A stretch of DNA of 64,000 bases from Flavobacterium cellulosilyticum (GCF_004349355.1 NZ_SMFK01000003.1:186001-250000), one strand, 5' to 3'. Shown: positions 44,916 through 54,888, counted from the stretch's first letter. A program made the numbers and translations. The notes: generated by a model from the letters alone, not told the origin.

Positions 44916-47900
44916 ATGGGAGCAATTTTTGCATTAAAAGGTTATCGTACGCAATTTTTATATTCTTTACACAAAATCCTTTCCGACTATAACAATGGCT
45001 ATATATTCCAACCTGAAGGAAAGTTTGAAGATTTAGATATTCTTGATGCAAATAATTCTTATGTTGAAATAATTCAAATTAAGAACAAATCTAATCCTTT
45101 AGTATTTTCAGATTTAATTTCTAAAAAAACTTCTTTTTTCCAAAGAGCATCAAATGTTTTAAATCATTCTCCTAACACAATTATTAAGTTAGTTTCGTTT
45201 AATGAAATTAGTGATGAGTTAACTGATAAAGAAAAACTACAAAAAAAGTTAACTAAAAGCGGTTTAAAAAAAGATGACATTGATAAAATAATTCAAAATT
45301 TTACTTTTGAAATTGTTGATGAGAGTGAATTAGAAAGAAAAATAATTGAAAGACTTAAAAAGTTCAGTCTTTTTTCCGATTCAAAAATAGCTTTAGAGCT
45401 TTTAATTTACTGGTTATTTATTGCTGGAGAAAAACAACAAAGTATCTTTTCAAAAGGATTAATTACTAAATTAGAAAGTATTGGTAAATTCGTTAACGAC
45501 CAATTATCATTCAACAATAGTTATGGAAATACAATTATTCCATTTACAACAAGATCAATTCTTAATGATGATCCGGAGATTTATAAAGAGGGATTTTATT
45601 ATGGAGTATCGGCAAAGTTTGAACATATTTTAGCAAATTTAGATGTTTACAGAAAAGAAAAATTAGAAGCAATAAATGAAGCTTATAAAACTGATAATAT
45701 TGTTTTCGTTCACGGAGCATCAGGTCAAGGAAAAAGCACATTAGCATACCGATATATTAATGATTTTACACCGAATAGCACTTCGTATGAATTAAAAGTA
45801 TCGCAAGATATAAATGAGGTTTATCAAACTATTAATAGTTTGGATACACTCTCAAGAGGATTAGATTTTCCAATTTTATTATATATAGATATTAAACCGC
45901 AAGATATTTATTGGAATGAAATTTTAAAAGAACTGTATGGCAGAAAGAATTTAAGGTTTTTGATAACAATAAGGCAAGAGGATTGGAACAAGACAACTTT
46001 AGGATTTGAATTTAAGTTTAATGATATCGATTTAAGTTTTGACAAAGCTGAAGCAAAAGTTATTTATGATAGTCTCTCAAAATTTAAAGAAGATTTAAAA
46101 TTTATTGACTTTGAAGAATCCTGGATTAAGTTTAACAATGGAGGGCTTTTGTTGGAATATGTTTATTTAATAAATCAAGGAGATTCTTTAGAAAGTAGAT
46201 TAAAGGATCAGATTAGAAGAATACAAGAAAAAGTATCCATTAATAAAACGGAAGAGCTTGAAATATTACGATATGTTTGTTTAGCAGATATTTTTAATTC
46301 TAAAATTAGTTATAAAAAATTAGTTGGTAAACTAAAAATAAACACCCCAAAACTATACATTGATTATTTTCAAAAAGAATACCTGTTACAATATTCAGAA
46401 GACAAAGAATATATAACCGGATTGCATCCAATAAGATCAAAAATTATATGTGAGATTCTGTTTAGTGACGAAAACTATATTGATATATTTGATTATATAA
46501 CAAATTCAATTAACTTAATAAATGAGGAAGATTTACAAATTTATTTATTAGAAAGCTTACATAAAGGTTATAATGTTTTGGCTTGTATTGAAACTCTCAA
46601 AAGCATTAAATTTAATACTTGGACAGCTTATTCCGGAGTTTTTAATGCCTTAATATGGAAAGGAGTTTATGATTTCATTTTCGTTAAAAATATAAAACCA
46701 ATTTCTAAATTATATTCAGAATTTAAAGACTTATGGTCATATTTAGTTCCTTTTGATTTTGCTAATAATGAAAGAGAGAATGGAATATTTGGAATTTTAG
46801 AAAATTTATACTCCCCAGAAAAAACGGTGCATATTAAGGAAATTCATAAAGAATTTACAGATAAGAGGATTATTTATGAATATGTAAAAGATTGTTTCAA
46901 AGACACTGAATTTATTAAATCAAACATTTTAAAGTTAAATGATACAAAGTCATTAGGAGAAGTTAATTTTTGGATTTCCGAATTAAAATTAAACATTATT
47001 ACAATAATTGACGAAGAAGAACTCTCAAGAATACTTAACACTCCATTATCATTGAAAGATTTTTCTATTTTATTGTTTGGACTTCAATTGAATAATTACA
47101 ACAGCTTATATGTTATTGAAATAAAGAATAAGTTTATTGAACGAATCAGAAAAGAGTACAATATTTTATTTTTTAGTGAAACTAAAAAAATTGAATGTAA
47201 ATTTTTCTTTGACCCAATTGAATATGATGAAAAAGTAATTAAAGAAGGAGATTATCTAAATAGTTTATCTATGGAAATAATTGACTTACTTCGATTTGCT
47301 TTTCCAAATAAAGAAGTTTATTCTACAAAAGGTATTGGATTTAATTTTTTTGGAATTGAAATGCCTTATGACCCAACATTAAAAGAAATACCAATATCAA
47401 ATATACCAACTCCTTTTCTAGTGACAAATAATGCATTGATTGGCAATTTGTACAATTATCAATTCAAGCCTGAGAACTGGAATGAATATGTTGATTTAGT
47501 AGTTCAGAAAAGAGAAAAATATATTGTGATACTTTTCAATTTAATTCAAAAATTTGAGGAATACTTTAAAAACAAAAATATTGTAAAATTTATTGAGGAT
47601 TTAGACCAATTAAAACTTCAAGTTCAAGAAATTAAGTCCATTCCTTTTCCAAAAAACATTTCCGATAAATGGGGATATGTATCAGATGAAGGTAAATCGA
47701 ATAAGTTGGATGCAAACTCAAAAAATAATTTAGTTACTGAAAATATTACTTCACTTGAGAAATATTCAAAATTAAAAGGTTACTCGAATAGTTTCATTAA
47801 TTCAATAAATGGATTTTTTAATACTGTAGCAAGTAATGTGATTAATGTCCAAAAGTCAAGATTATTTGCAGAAAATGATGATAAATACAATCTAAATCCT

Positions 47901-48899
47901 GCATTTATGAATATAAAAAGTGCTCTTAAAAATTGTAATTTATATCATAGAGAATTTATGCATCTATTTTCTAAATATTGTGATGAAAGTAAACTTGACC
48001 AAATTCATTTAAAAGAAAATAAAAACCTTGAAATCCTATTTAATTGTTGGCATCAATTTAATTTTAAAAAAGGAAATTTAAACACAAAAATCATTAATCA
48101 AACAAATCAAAATTTTGTTATTGTTAAGAATGATATTAACAAGAGACTTTATAAAGAACGAAAATTAATTTCCAAAGAATCAGGTTTTCAATTTAATATT
48201 TACCTAGATAGTAAAATTAATAACTCATTAATTTTAACGTGTGAGATATGTAATGAGGATTTTATCTACTCGGTTATAGTAGCGAGAGAGTTTTTGCAAA
48301 AAACTATAAATGTAAGCCCTACCAGTGTTAAAAGTGTTTATGTTGAAAGTAATATTGATAAAGCTATTTACATACCATTTTTTAATGGAAAACCAATCAA
48401 TAAAGGTGCTATTGAATTAATGATTTATAATTTAGATAAGGAAATTGAAGATTGTGAATTTTGGTTTAATCCAACATATCAAATTAATGATGATATAATA
48501 GATTTTCTTGAATTAGAGTTTTGGAATATTAAACTACCAAAAATAGCAGACTATGAAAGAGTTTTAGGAGATATTGTTTCTTACAAAGAAATTAAAAATC
48601 AAATCATTAATATTAAAAGTAGTGAATCTATTTTTGATGATTTGGGTTCAAATATTTTAAAAAAGTATGAAGAAAAAGCGACAAATTTCCTTAAAAGTAG
48701 AGTTTTAGAGAGTAAAGATTTATGGGTTGACATTAAGGATGAATTTGATGATGATTTAGTTCATTTCGATGTGTTGGAAGTACTAAATAAAATTTTGAAA
48801 AAAGAGCAAATTGAAGGTTTAGAGTTTGAAAATGTTTTAAATGTACTTGATACCAATTATAGAATTTTCGCTGAAAAATTAATATATAAAATAATGTAA
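44916..48899 (+). CDS. Nuclease-STAND NTPase, AVAST-like candidate defence protein
   Basis: 1327 residues. The N-terminus (about 1-170) looks like a PD-(D/E)XK nuclease of the DUF4297/Cap4 sort: GYIFQPEGKFEDLDILD with D41, then VEIIQIKNKS with Q54-x-K56. A P-loop follows, HGASGQGKST (266-275), a Walker B-like FPILLYIDIKP (about 318-328), and RFLITIRQEDW like the arginine-bearing sensor strand of STAND proteins. The remaining 900 residues are helical repeats without a known domain, where a trigger could be sensed. The order nuclease, NTPase, sensor is that of Avs proteins; which target it senses cannot be told. The KAP gene begins on the base after its stop. Confidence 0.6.
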   Translation: MGAIFALKGYRTQFLYSLHKILSDYNNGYIFQPEGKFEDLDILDANNSYVEIIQIKNKSNPLVFSDLISKKTSFFQRASNVLNHSPNTIIKLVSFNEISDELTDKEKLQKKLTKSGLKKDDIDKIIQNFTFEIVDESELERKIIERLKKFSLFSDSKIALELLIYWLFIAGEKQQSIFSKGLITKLESIGKFVNDQLSFNNSYGNTIIPFTTRSILNDDPEIYKEGFYYGVSAKFEHILANLDVYRKEKLEAINEAYKTDNIVFVHGASGQGKSTLAYRYINDFTPNSTSYELKVSQDINEVYQTINSLDTLSRGLDFPILLYIDIKPQDIYWNEILKELYGRKNLRFLITIRQEDWNKTTLGFEFKFNDIDLSFDKAEAKVIYDSLSKFKEDLKFIDFEESWIKFNNGGLLLEYVYLINQGDSLESRLKDQIRRIQEKVSINKTEELEILRYVCLADIFNSKISYKKLVGKLKINTPKLYIDYFQKEYLLQYSEDKEYITGLHPIRSKIICEILFSDENYIDIFDYITNSINLINEEDLQIYLLESLHKGYNVLACIETLKSIKFNTWTAYSGVFNALIWKGVYDFIFVKNIKPISKLYSEFKDLWSYLVPFDFANNERENGIFGILENLYSPEKTVHIKEIHKEFTDKRIIYEYVKDCFKDTEFIKSNILKLNDTKSLGEVNFWISELKLNIITIIDEEELSRILNTPLSLKDFSILLFGLQLNNYNSLYVIEIKNKFIERIRKEYNILFFSETKKIECKFFFDPIEYDEKVIKEGDYLNSLSMEIIDLLRFAFPNKEVYSTKGIGFNFFGIEMPYDPTLKEIPISNIPTPFLVTNNALIGNLYNYQFKPENWNEYVDLVVQKREKYIVILFNLIQKFEEYFKNKNIVKFIEDLDQLKLQVQEIKSIPFPKNISDKWGYVSDEGKSNKLDANSKNNLVTENITSLEKYSKLKGYSNSFINSINGFFNTVASNVINVQKSRLFAENDDKYNLNPAFMNIKSALKNCNLYHREFMHLFSKYCDESKLDQIHLKENKNLEILFNCWHQFNFKKGNLNTKIINQTNQNFVIVKNDINKRLYKERKLISKESGFQFNIYLDSKINNSLILTCEICNEDFIYSVIVAREFLQKTINVSPTSVKSVYVESNIDKAIYIPFFNGKPINKGAIELMIYNLDKEIEDCEFWFNPTYQINDDIIDFLELEFWNIKLPKIADYERVLGDIVSYKEIKNQIINIKSSESIFDDLGSNILKKYEEKATNFLKSRVLESKDLWVDIKDEFDDDLVHFDVLEVLNKILKKEQIEGLEFENVLNVLDTNYRIFAEKLIYKIM

Positions 48900-51689
48900 A
48901 TGAGTCTTAAAGATAATAAAATCGTAATATTATTCGAGCTAATAAAAGTCAATTTATCAATCATATCTTCTTGGATAATTTTCTCAATCATTACTCTTCT
49001 TTTTCAAAGTAAAATATCATCATTTATATCAAATAATAGTTTTATTACCGATAAAGAAGTAAAAAGTGATAATTTTTATTTTATTTTCACATTACTTATT
49101 TTAATAATAGTAATTAGGTTCTTATGGTTTATTATAAAAAATTATAGGATTTCTAAAAAACATAATTATCTGATTTTTTTAATTTGTACGATATATCTAT
49201 TTCTTCGAAATAATGAAAATGATCAATTGTGGTTTTCTTTTTACAATGTGAAGTGGAGTATATATTATTCAGATATAATTTTATTAATGTCTTTTCTGTC
49301 TTCAATACTATTAGTAAGAAATATATTTTATTCAAATTATAAACTATATGATATTTTAATTAAATGGTTTGATGATTTAAAGACAAAACCTGAAATAGTT
49401 AATCCTTCATTTCTCTTAGAAGACATTCCGTTTGAAGAAACAAACTTAAATGATAACGAGATGGTTATCGATGAGGTTGTTATTGCTGTTAAGAACTTAA
49501 TGCCAATAAACTCATTTATTATTGGAGTAAATTCAATTTGGGGTTTAGGTAAAACAAGTTTTTTAAAACGAGTTGAATATAAGCTAAGAAACGAACCTAG
49601 TAAGGAATCTCAACCTATTACATTTTGGTTTAATGCTTGGCAACACCAAGATGAAAAATCAATAATCAATAATTTCTTTAATCAACTTAAAACAGAATTA
49701 TCCAAGTATTCTGGAGATTCTGAAAGTGTTATTGATAATTATTTAAAACAAATGATGGCTTTAGTTGATAATAAATATATTAATTTTTTAAAATCAATTA
49801 CCGAATCTGTTTTCAATGCTAATGACAATACAATAAAGAGGTTTTATGATGATATAAACGAAATTATTGAAAAAGTTGATAGAAAAATAATTGTCTTTGT
49901 AGATGATATTGATAGACTAAATAAGAACGAAATTCTAGAAACTCTAAGGATTTTAAGAAATATTGCAGATTTCAAAAATGTAGTTTTTATTTGTGGTTTT
50001 GATAGAGAATATGTGGTTAAGCAGTCTCAAATCGACAATCATTATTTAGATAAAATATTTAATTTAGAAATTAGCTTAACTGTACAGAATCAAAGAGGGT
50101 TTGTTATTTATTTGATTGAATTAATAATGAAGTCTTCAGGATATAGTGATAAAGATAAAAATTTATTGACTAAATCTATAAATAGAATTTTTTATAATAA
50201 TGATGAATTAGGTAATATTAATTTAGAACTATTTTTAAATTCACATAAGAATGAACAAAATAAGGATACAATAAATATAACTGATTTTGATAAATTAGAA
50301 CAAATCCAACTGATTCCTTCATTTTTCTTTGAATCAAGAAGAGATGTTAAAAAGTTTTTTAACGAGTTATTTATAAATATCAAAACATTAAAAAAGTTTG
50401 AGGATATTGAATTAGATGAATATCTTTTATTAAAACTATTGTTTTTTAGGTATAAGTGGATTTATAAAAATTTCACTTCAAAAAGAATTGGTTATTGGCT
50501 TGGTAATCAAGATACTTTAAAGTTTGAACAACAAAATTTAGATAAACTCATAATTAATTCAGAAGTCGAAAATCAGGATAAAATTATTATCTATTCTATT
50601 ATTAAAAGTTTGTTTCCTCCAACAGGGATAGATAGCAATTTTAAAAATATTAATCAAAAAAGATATTTCCCAATTTATTTTGGAAATAATGTTTTTAATG
50701 AATCATTTTCATACACAGAATTAACTAATGCGCTTGAGAATCTTACAATTGAAAATTTGATTAATGATAGAGTATTAGGTAATGAAAATGAATATTTAAT
50801 AAAAAATGATATTAAAAAATTTGTGTTAAAGCATGAGAATATTAAAAGCATTAATGAATATAGCCAAGTAATTAAATTAATAAAAAAAGAGTTAATAGGA
50901 TCTGTAGATGAGGTTGAAATACTTGATTTTATTTATTTAGGAGAAACACTTTTTGAGGAAGAATACAAAAAAATATTAGATACAATATTTACAAATTTTG
51001 AAGATTCATTTGGACAGTTTATGCATGAATTGAGTATGCATTATTCAAAAGTTCCTAGCGATGTATCATTACATAGACAAAATAATATTGGTAGCCATAT
51101 AAATTCAAGAAAAATAGATGCTTTTAAATTTTTAAATAAAAGTGAACTATTAAAAATAATGTTAAAAATTATTCCTAGTCAAATTGAAAACAACAAAGAT
51201 GATTATAATAAAGTTCTTAATTTCTTAAATTTCTTTTATGAAATACATTATCCTTATTTCTATTTTGGATTGTTTTTTGAAGATATAAAAACAGTAGCAA
51301 AAGGATATATTAAGAATCAATTTCAATTTTTATACCTCAGTAATTCAACAATAGAGGGCTATGCAAGAAATATTGATCATAAATTTATTGCAAATATTTT
51401 TGAAGACATAAGAGAAAGAGAAAAAATCATTGCCAAAGCGAATTCATTAATTGATGGAAGAAATCAATGGACTGACTCAGATTTAAGTTTAGATGAATAT
51501 GTAAAAAAAGGGATGGATAATTTTATAATTTTTGTAGCAGGACTTAAAGATAGTATTGATTCAAATAAAATAGATGAATATAGTAACTTTTTAGAATGGC
51601 TATATGAATATCAAAAAAAACTTTATATACGTATGCCAACTACTGAAGATATTATAATTTTTAGAAATGATAAGGAGGCTAATAAATGA
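48900..51689 (+). CDS. KAP family P-loop NTPase with N-terminal membrane spans
   Basis: 929 residues. Four hydrophobic spans lie within residues 19-145. The KAP NTPase domain has Walker A GVNSIWGLGKTS (209-220), ITFWFNAWQHQDEKS, Walker B KIIVFVDDIDRLNKNE (about 326-341) and FICGFDREYV. KAP NTPases with membrane segments inserted or attached are linked to phage exclusion (PifA) and other defence loci. The rest, about 500 residues, is helical. Translation is coupled to the nuclease-STAND gene (TAAATG), so the two probably act together at the inner membrane. The mode of action is unknown. Confidence 0.8.
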   Translation: MSLKDNKIVILFELIKVNLSIISSWIIFSIITLLFQSKISSFISNNSFITDKEVKSDNFYFIFTLLILIIVIRFLWFIIKNYRISKKHNYLIFLICTIYLFLRNNENDQLWFSFYNVKWSIYYSDIILLMSFLSSILLVRNIFYSNYKLYDILIKWFDDLKTKPEIVNPSFLLEDIPFEETNLNDNEMVIDEVVIAVKNLMPINSFIIGVNSIWGLGKTSFLKRVEYKLRNEPSKESQPITFWFNAWQHQDEKSIINNFFNQLKTELSKYSGDSESVIDNYLKQMMALVDNKYINFLKSITESVFNANDNTIKRFYDDINEIIEKVDRKIIVFVDDIDRLNKNEILETLRILRNIADFKNVVFICGFDREYVVKQSQIDNHYLDKIFNLEISLTVQNQRGFVIYLIELIMKSSGYSDKDKNLLTKSINRIFYNNDELGNINLELFLNSHKNEQNKDTINITDFDKLEQIQLIPSFFFESRRDVKKFFNELFINIKTLKKFEDIELDEYLLLKLLFFRYKWIYKNFTSKRIGYWLGNQDTLKFEQQNLDKLIINSEVENQDKIIIYSIIKSLFPPTGIDSNFKNINQKRYFPIYFGNNVFNESFSYTELTNALENLTIENLINDRVLGNENEYLIKNDIKKFVLKHENIKSINEYSQVIKLIKKELIGSVDEVEILDFIYLGETLFEEEYKKILDTIFTNFEDSFGQFMHELSMHYSKVPSDVSLHRQNNIGSHINSRKIDAFKFLNKSELLKIMLKIIPSQIENNKDDYNKVLNFLNFFYEIHYPYFYFGLFFEDIKTVAKGYIKNQFQFLYLSNSTIEGYARNIDHKFIANIFEDIREREKIIAKANSLIDGRNQWTDSDLSLDEYVKKGMDNFIIFVAGLKDSIDSNKIDEYSNFLEWLYEYQKKLYIRMPTTEDIIIFRNDKEANK

Positions 51690-51769
51690 TTGAAAAAATA
51701 GATGTGGAAATCACAAAACAACCGGTGTTAATAGGGATATTAGGAAATCATTTAATTGAAAAACAATAG
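51686..51769 (+). CDS. 27-residue ORF with strong ribosome-binding site
   Basis: MIEKIDVEITKQ then PVLIGILGNHLIEKQ. Its ATG overlaps the KAP stop codon (ATGA) and AAGGAGG stands 8 bases upstream, inside the last KAP codons. Such a strong Shine-Dalgarno is rare in this phylum. It could be a real coupled peptide, or the start of a third gene cut off where the base composition changes at about 51.8 kb. Confidence 0.45.
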   Translation: MIEKIDVEITKQPVLIGILGNHLIEKQ

Positions 51770-52829
51770 AATTTTATATTATATATTCAACAAATTATAC
51801 AATCTGCAATTCATTACTTACAAATATTCAGAAAAAAACAAAATATAAACATCACGAGCAATTAAGCGGTCTCTCTGCGGTCGTTCCCTTTGTTCCGTTC
51901 GGCTGCTCCAGTCGGTCAACCTTGCATTTTCATAATAGTAATTTTGGTAAATAAGCAATTTATCCCTTCGATTTAATAGTTAGTTTTCCCTCCGTTCCTC
52001 AGACACTTCACAGCACAAAAAAATACAGCAGCTTGAAAATAAGCAGCTATATTTTTTGCGCTGTTTCGTTCCTCATCTTCACCCGGTCACTTCCTGCGTT
52101 CGGTCGGGCTTATGCATCCACAATACCGCTTCATTTCGTTACACTCCGCAGGCTACGTTTCACTGCATTCCAGCCATATTGTGTCTGCAGCCCTCCGTTT
52201 TTTCAGCGGTTGCTCCTTCGCACAGCCATCGGGCTTGGCTCCGCTTACCTCGCTTACGTTATCTTAGAAGCATCCATTTCCAATTATCAATTATCCACTA
52301 TCAATTATCAGTTGGCTCGGTCGCTTTGCCCTAAATCAAGGTACACCGCCGAAAAGGCGGTTGCCTTCTATTTTTTACCCACCGTTTCACGCTCATAGCC
52401 GCTACGTTTCGCTTCGTACCTTCGCTCAACTCTCGCGTCTATGGTGGCTGTTCGATTTCCGCAACCCCGCCACGGCGCTCCTCATCCGCAAAAAAAAGTT
52501 CCTTGCCCTGAAAACGGGCACCACTTTTCTTGCTCCTTGCGGTGCTTGGGGGTGTTTAATTGCCGTTTATACAACAACACCCCTAAGAAATTTCAACAAG
52601 TACGATAGTGCATTTTTCTGAAAAGAAAAAGAAAAAAATCCAGCAAGAATAGCATTCATTCCTCACTTCCAGTCGGTCATTCTTCCCTCCATTTTCGTTC
52701 GTCATTTCTGCTGTAATAACGGCTTTCTTTTTTTCTCTTTTTTCTTTTCCGAAATGATCATTCTTCGCATCCAAAAGAAAATATAATCAGCGAAAAAAAT
52801 TAAGGTCGAATCTTTAACACCAAAGCGCT
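51770..52829. other. Base-composition outlier with no convincing gene
   Basis: About 1060 bases unlike both neighbours: pyrimidine-rich on the plus strand and visibly higher in GC from 51865 to 52740. Overlapping frames are open by chance (up to 121 codons) but give low-complexity Arg/Ser/Pro-rich translations with no domain. AATTATC occurs three times at 52282-52309. CGGTCGTT, TTCGTTAC and GGCTTGGCTCCGCTTACC type strings recur in character. It resembles spacer DNA seen in integrative elements of this group; a transfer origin or structured RNA is possible but unproven. Confidence 0.45.
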
Positions 52830-53252
52830 ATGCCAAATTTTATCATCAAAACACACCAAAAAAATGCTGTTTACAGAGCAAACCAAATCTTTATTCTGAA
52901 CAAAGGAATGAACAGTGGCAAGCCTCAAAAAGAACCATTTACCAATAGCTTTGTAATCCTATTTCAAAACGATGAAGATGCCGGAACAGTGTATTGGTTA
53001 GCTTATAGTTTATGGAAAGCAAAATTCTGGCACCAGTCATTATTGGGATCCGTAATTCCATTTTTAAGAATTGCTGATTTTAAAAAGCATTTTATGTCAA
53101 AAGTTAACGAAATGCTACAAGAACACGAGCTGCATAAAAAACAAATCCAGGCGTTGAAGTTATTGGAACAAAAAGAAGAACAATTCCATAAGGACATTAT
53201 TCTTATTAATGAATTGCGAAGTGTAATTTTAAGTAACTATTGTAAAAAATAA
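52830..53252 (+). CDS. DUF6943-like protein
   Basis: 140 residues, soluble. The N-terminal half FIIKTHQKNAVYRANQIFILNKG then NSGKPQKEPFTNSFV and YWLAYSLWKAKFWHQSLLGSVIPFL matches, from memory, small proteins named DUF6943 in Flavobacteriia, often within integrative elements. The C-terminal half is one long Glu/Lys-rich helix (KVNEMLQEHELHKKQIQALK). Function unknown. It directly follows the GC-richer stretch, which fits a mobile-element remnant. Confidence 0.55.
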   Translation: MPNFIIKTHQKNAVYRANQIFILNKGMNSGKPQKEPFTNSFVILFQNDEDAGTVYWLAYSLWKAKFWHQSLLGSVIPFLRIADFKKHFMSKVNEMLQEHELHKKQIQALKLLEQKEEQFHKDIILINELRSVILSNYCKK

Positions 53253-53408
53253 AAACATTAGATAAGTTTTATAAGTACATTTGAAATTAATAATCTCGAC
53301 TAATGCCAATAATACTGGTTTAATTGAAATGATTTAATTTCACGAAAATTCAAGTTGGATTTTGTTATCTTGAACATATAAAAGGATTATATAAGACTGA
53401 AAAACTAA

Positions 53409-54218
53409 ATGACAAATAAAGAACTTTATAATTTTGCCTATTATTTCCTTTTAGATAAAGAAGGAGTTACAGAAAATCTACTTCAAAAACATTTCCAACC
53501 TGAATATAATAAACCTGAAAATATTAATGCTATTTTTCAAAGACTTTGCGAAACTGCACAAAACAAACAAATGAGTACCAAAGTTATTGGTGGGTCAATT
53601 GGAGGTGTAGAAAAATTAGAGAATATCCTTTTTGGGTTCAACCCTAAACATGTCACTGATAATTTCAAGAAAAATGACTCTGAAAAGTTATTAAATAATA
53701 TAATTTCAGAACTAAATCCAAAAGGACAAATAAGAAGAACCCCAAGAAGTATTTGGCCTCAATTTTGTCAGTCAGTTATTGATTCTGCATATTTTCTAAA
53801 CGAATTTAAAAACGCTGAGGCATTTTATAATTGGGCTAATTTTTTTGCTAATGATGAAAAATCAAAACCAGCACTACCTATGTTGATTAGTATTGAAATT
53901 TCAGGAATTGGTTTTCCTTTGGCCTGCGATTTCTTGAAAGAAATCGGTTTCTTAAATTATGGAAAGCCCGATATACATCTAAAAGAAATATTTAAACAAC
54001 TGGATTTGATCGATCCTAATGAAAAATCAATATTAAAACAGGATTATCAGACCTTAAAGGTTATAGATAAAATAGCTATCGATAATAATGTGAGCGCTTT
54101 TGTAGTTGATAAAATATTTTGGCTAATTGGCAGTGGGAATTTCTATTTAACAAATATTAATATTGGGAGAAATAGAAACTTATTTATTAAAGAAATTAAA
54201 AATAAATTTAAAATATAA
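53409..54218 (+). CDS. HhH-type DNA-binding/glycosylase-like protein
   Basis: 269 residues, not assigned to a named family. EISGIGFPLACDFLKEIGF (about 169-187) followed by NYGKPDIHLKEIF has the hairpin GIG and the downstream proline-Asp placement of HhH-GPD proteins, and FVVDKIFWLIGSGNFYL near 237-253 is a conserved-looking end block. It has no catalytic Lys/Asp that I can place with confidence. It shares the hairpin idea with the nuclease-like protein at 1704. It forms a pair with the Gre-like gene 14 bases downstream. Confidence 0.4.
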   Translation: MTNKELYNFAYYFLLDKEGVTENLLQKHFQPEYNKPENINAIFQRLCETAQNKQMSTKVIGGSIGGVEKLENILFGFNPKHVTDNFKKNDSEKLLNNIISELNPKGQIRRTPRSIWPQFCQSVIDSAYFLNEFKNAEAFYNWANFFANDEKSKPALPMLISIEISGIGFPLACDFLKEIGFLNYGKPDIHLKEIFKQLDLIDPNEKSILKQDYQTLKVIDKIAIDNNVSAFVVDKIFWLIGSGNFYLTNINIGRNRNLFIKEIKNKFKI

Positions 54219-54232
54219 TACAGATAAATATT

Positions 54233-54796
54233 ATGACCGTTAATCGAGATAAAAAAGTAGACATAAAGCAAACAAATACTCTTCTACTTCAAAAAAAGAA
54301 ACCTTTATTTAATGGTGAAAGTTGGCTTGGGCACACAAAAGATTGTGGTATTATTGACCACGAATTATTAAAAGGAGCGACTAGAGATGAATTAATAAAA
54401 AGAAGTGGTAGAGAACCAAGTGGAGTTGACGGACACATAAGTCATTTAAAAGTAGAACACGGTCTCACAATTTCAAAAAACAATAATATTTATAAATTAG
54501 ATTATTTTCATTCGGAGTCAAATATGACACTCTCTGAAGTTGAGTTAAAAAACTTAAGGAGTATTGACATCGAAAAAGTCTCTAAATATAGTATCGTCCA
54601 ATTAGAAAATAAAGGTGGGATCTTAAAATGGTATTCTATCGGAATAGAAAGTCAAAATATAGATGGAGAAGAGGTTACACCATTGACTGAAAATAAAGAT
54701 TTTGCCCAGCAAATATTAAATAAAAAAGTGGGGGATTATGTGAATTTTGGTACAGGTTTTAAAATCATTAAAATAAAAAAATATTTAAGTAGTTAA
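54233..54796 (+). CDS. Winged-helix plus GreA/GreB C-domain-like protein
   Basis: 187 residues. The middle (LLKGATRDELIKRSGREPSG, VDGHISHLKVEHGLTISKNN) looks like a winged-helix DNA-binding unit. The last 60 residues (YSIGIESQNIDGEEVTPLTE, FAQQILNKKVGDYVNFGTGF) resemble the C-terminal domain of GreA/GreB, where an Ala-x-x-Leu-x-x-Lys-x-x-Gly-Asp stretch docks on RNA polymerase. If so it could place a DNA-binding domain on polymerase. The call rests on pattern only. A shared terminator follows. Confidence 0.45.
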   Translation: MTVNRDKKVDIKQTNTLLLQKKKPLFNGESWLGHTKDCGIIDHELLKGATRDELIKRSGREPSGVDGHISHLKVEHGLTISKNNNIYKLDYFHSESNMTLSEVELKNLRSIDIEKVSKYSIVQLENKGGILKWYSIGIESQNIDGEEVTPLTENKDFAQQILNKKVGDYVNFGTGFKIIKIKKYLSS

Positions 54797-54823
54797 AAAA
54801 GAAACACAAATCATGCATAAAAA

Positions 54824-54849
54824 AAAGCCTGATCTCGCGACCAGGCTTT
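54824..54849. terminator. Bidirectional terminator between convergent genes
   Basis: AAAGCCTG (54824-54831) pairs with CAGGCTTT (54842-54849), flanked by A-runs on the left and TTTC on the right. It lies between the Gre-like gene (plus) and the small membrane gene (minus). Confidence 0.75.
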
Positions 54850-54888
54850 CAAACAAATTCAGGAAAAGGTTACCAATCCAAACCTAAA

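Noticed and set aside
52281..52309. Possible CRISPR-like repeats (AATTATC three times)
   Set aside because: The units are 7-9 bases with no regular spacers; a simple repeat only.
52033..52621. Overlapping open frames of 86-121 codons in the GC-richer block
   Set aside because: Three frames are open at once, and the translations are low-complexity with no domain, leader or ribosome-binding site; they look like chance open frames in pyrimidine-rich DNA.
52583..52774. 63-codon minus-strand frame at the edge of the same block
   Set aside because: Contains a run of phenylalanines and lysine-rich filler from A/T runs; no family features.
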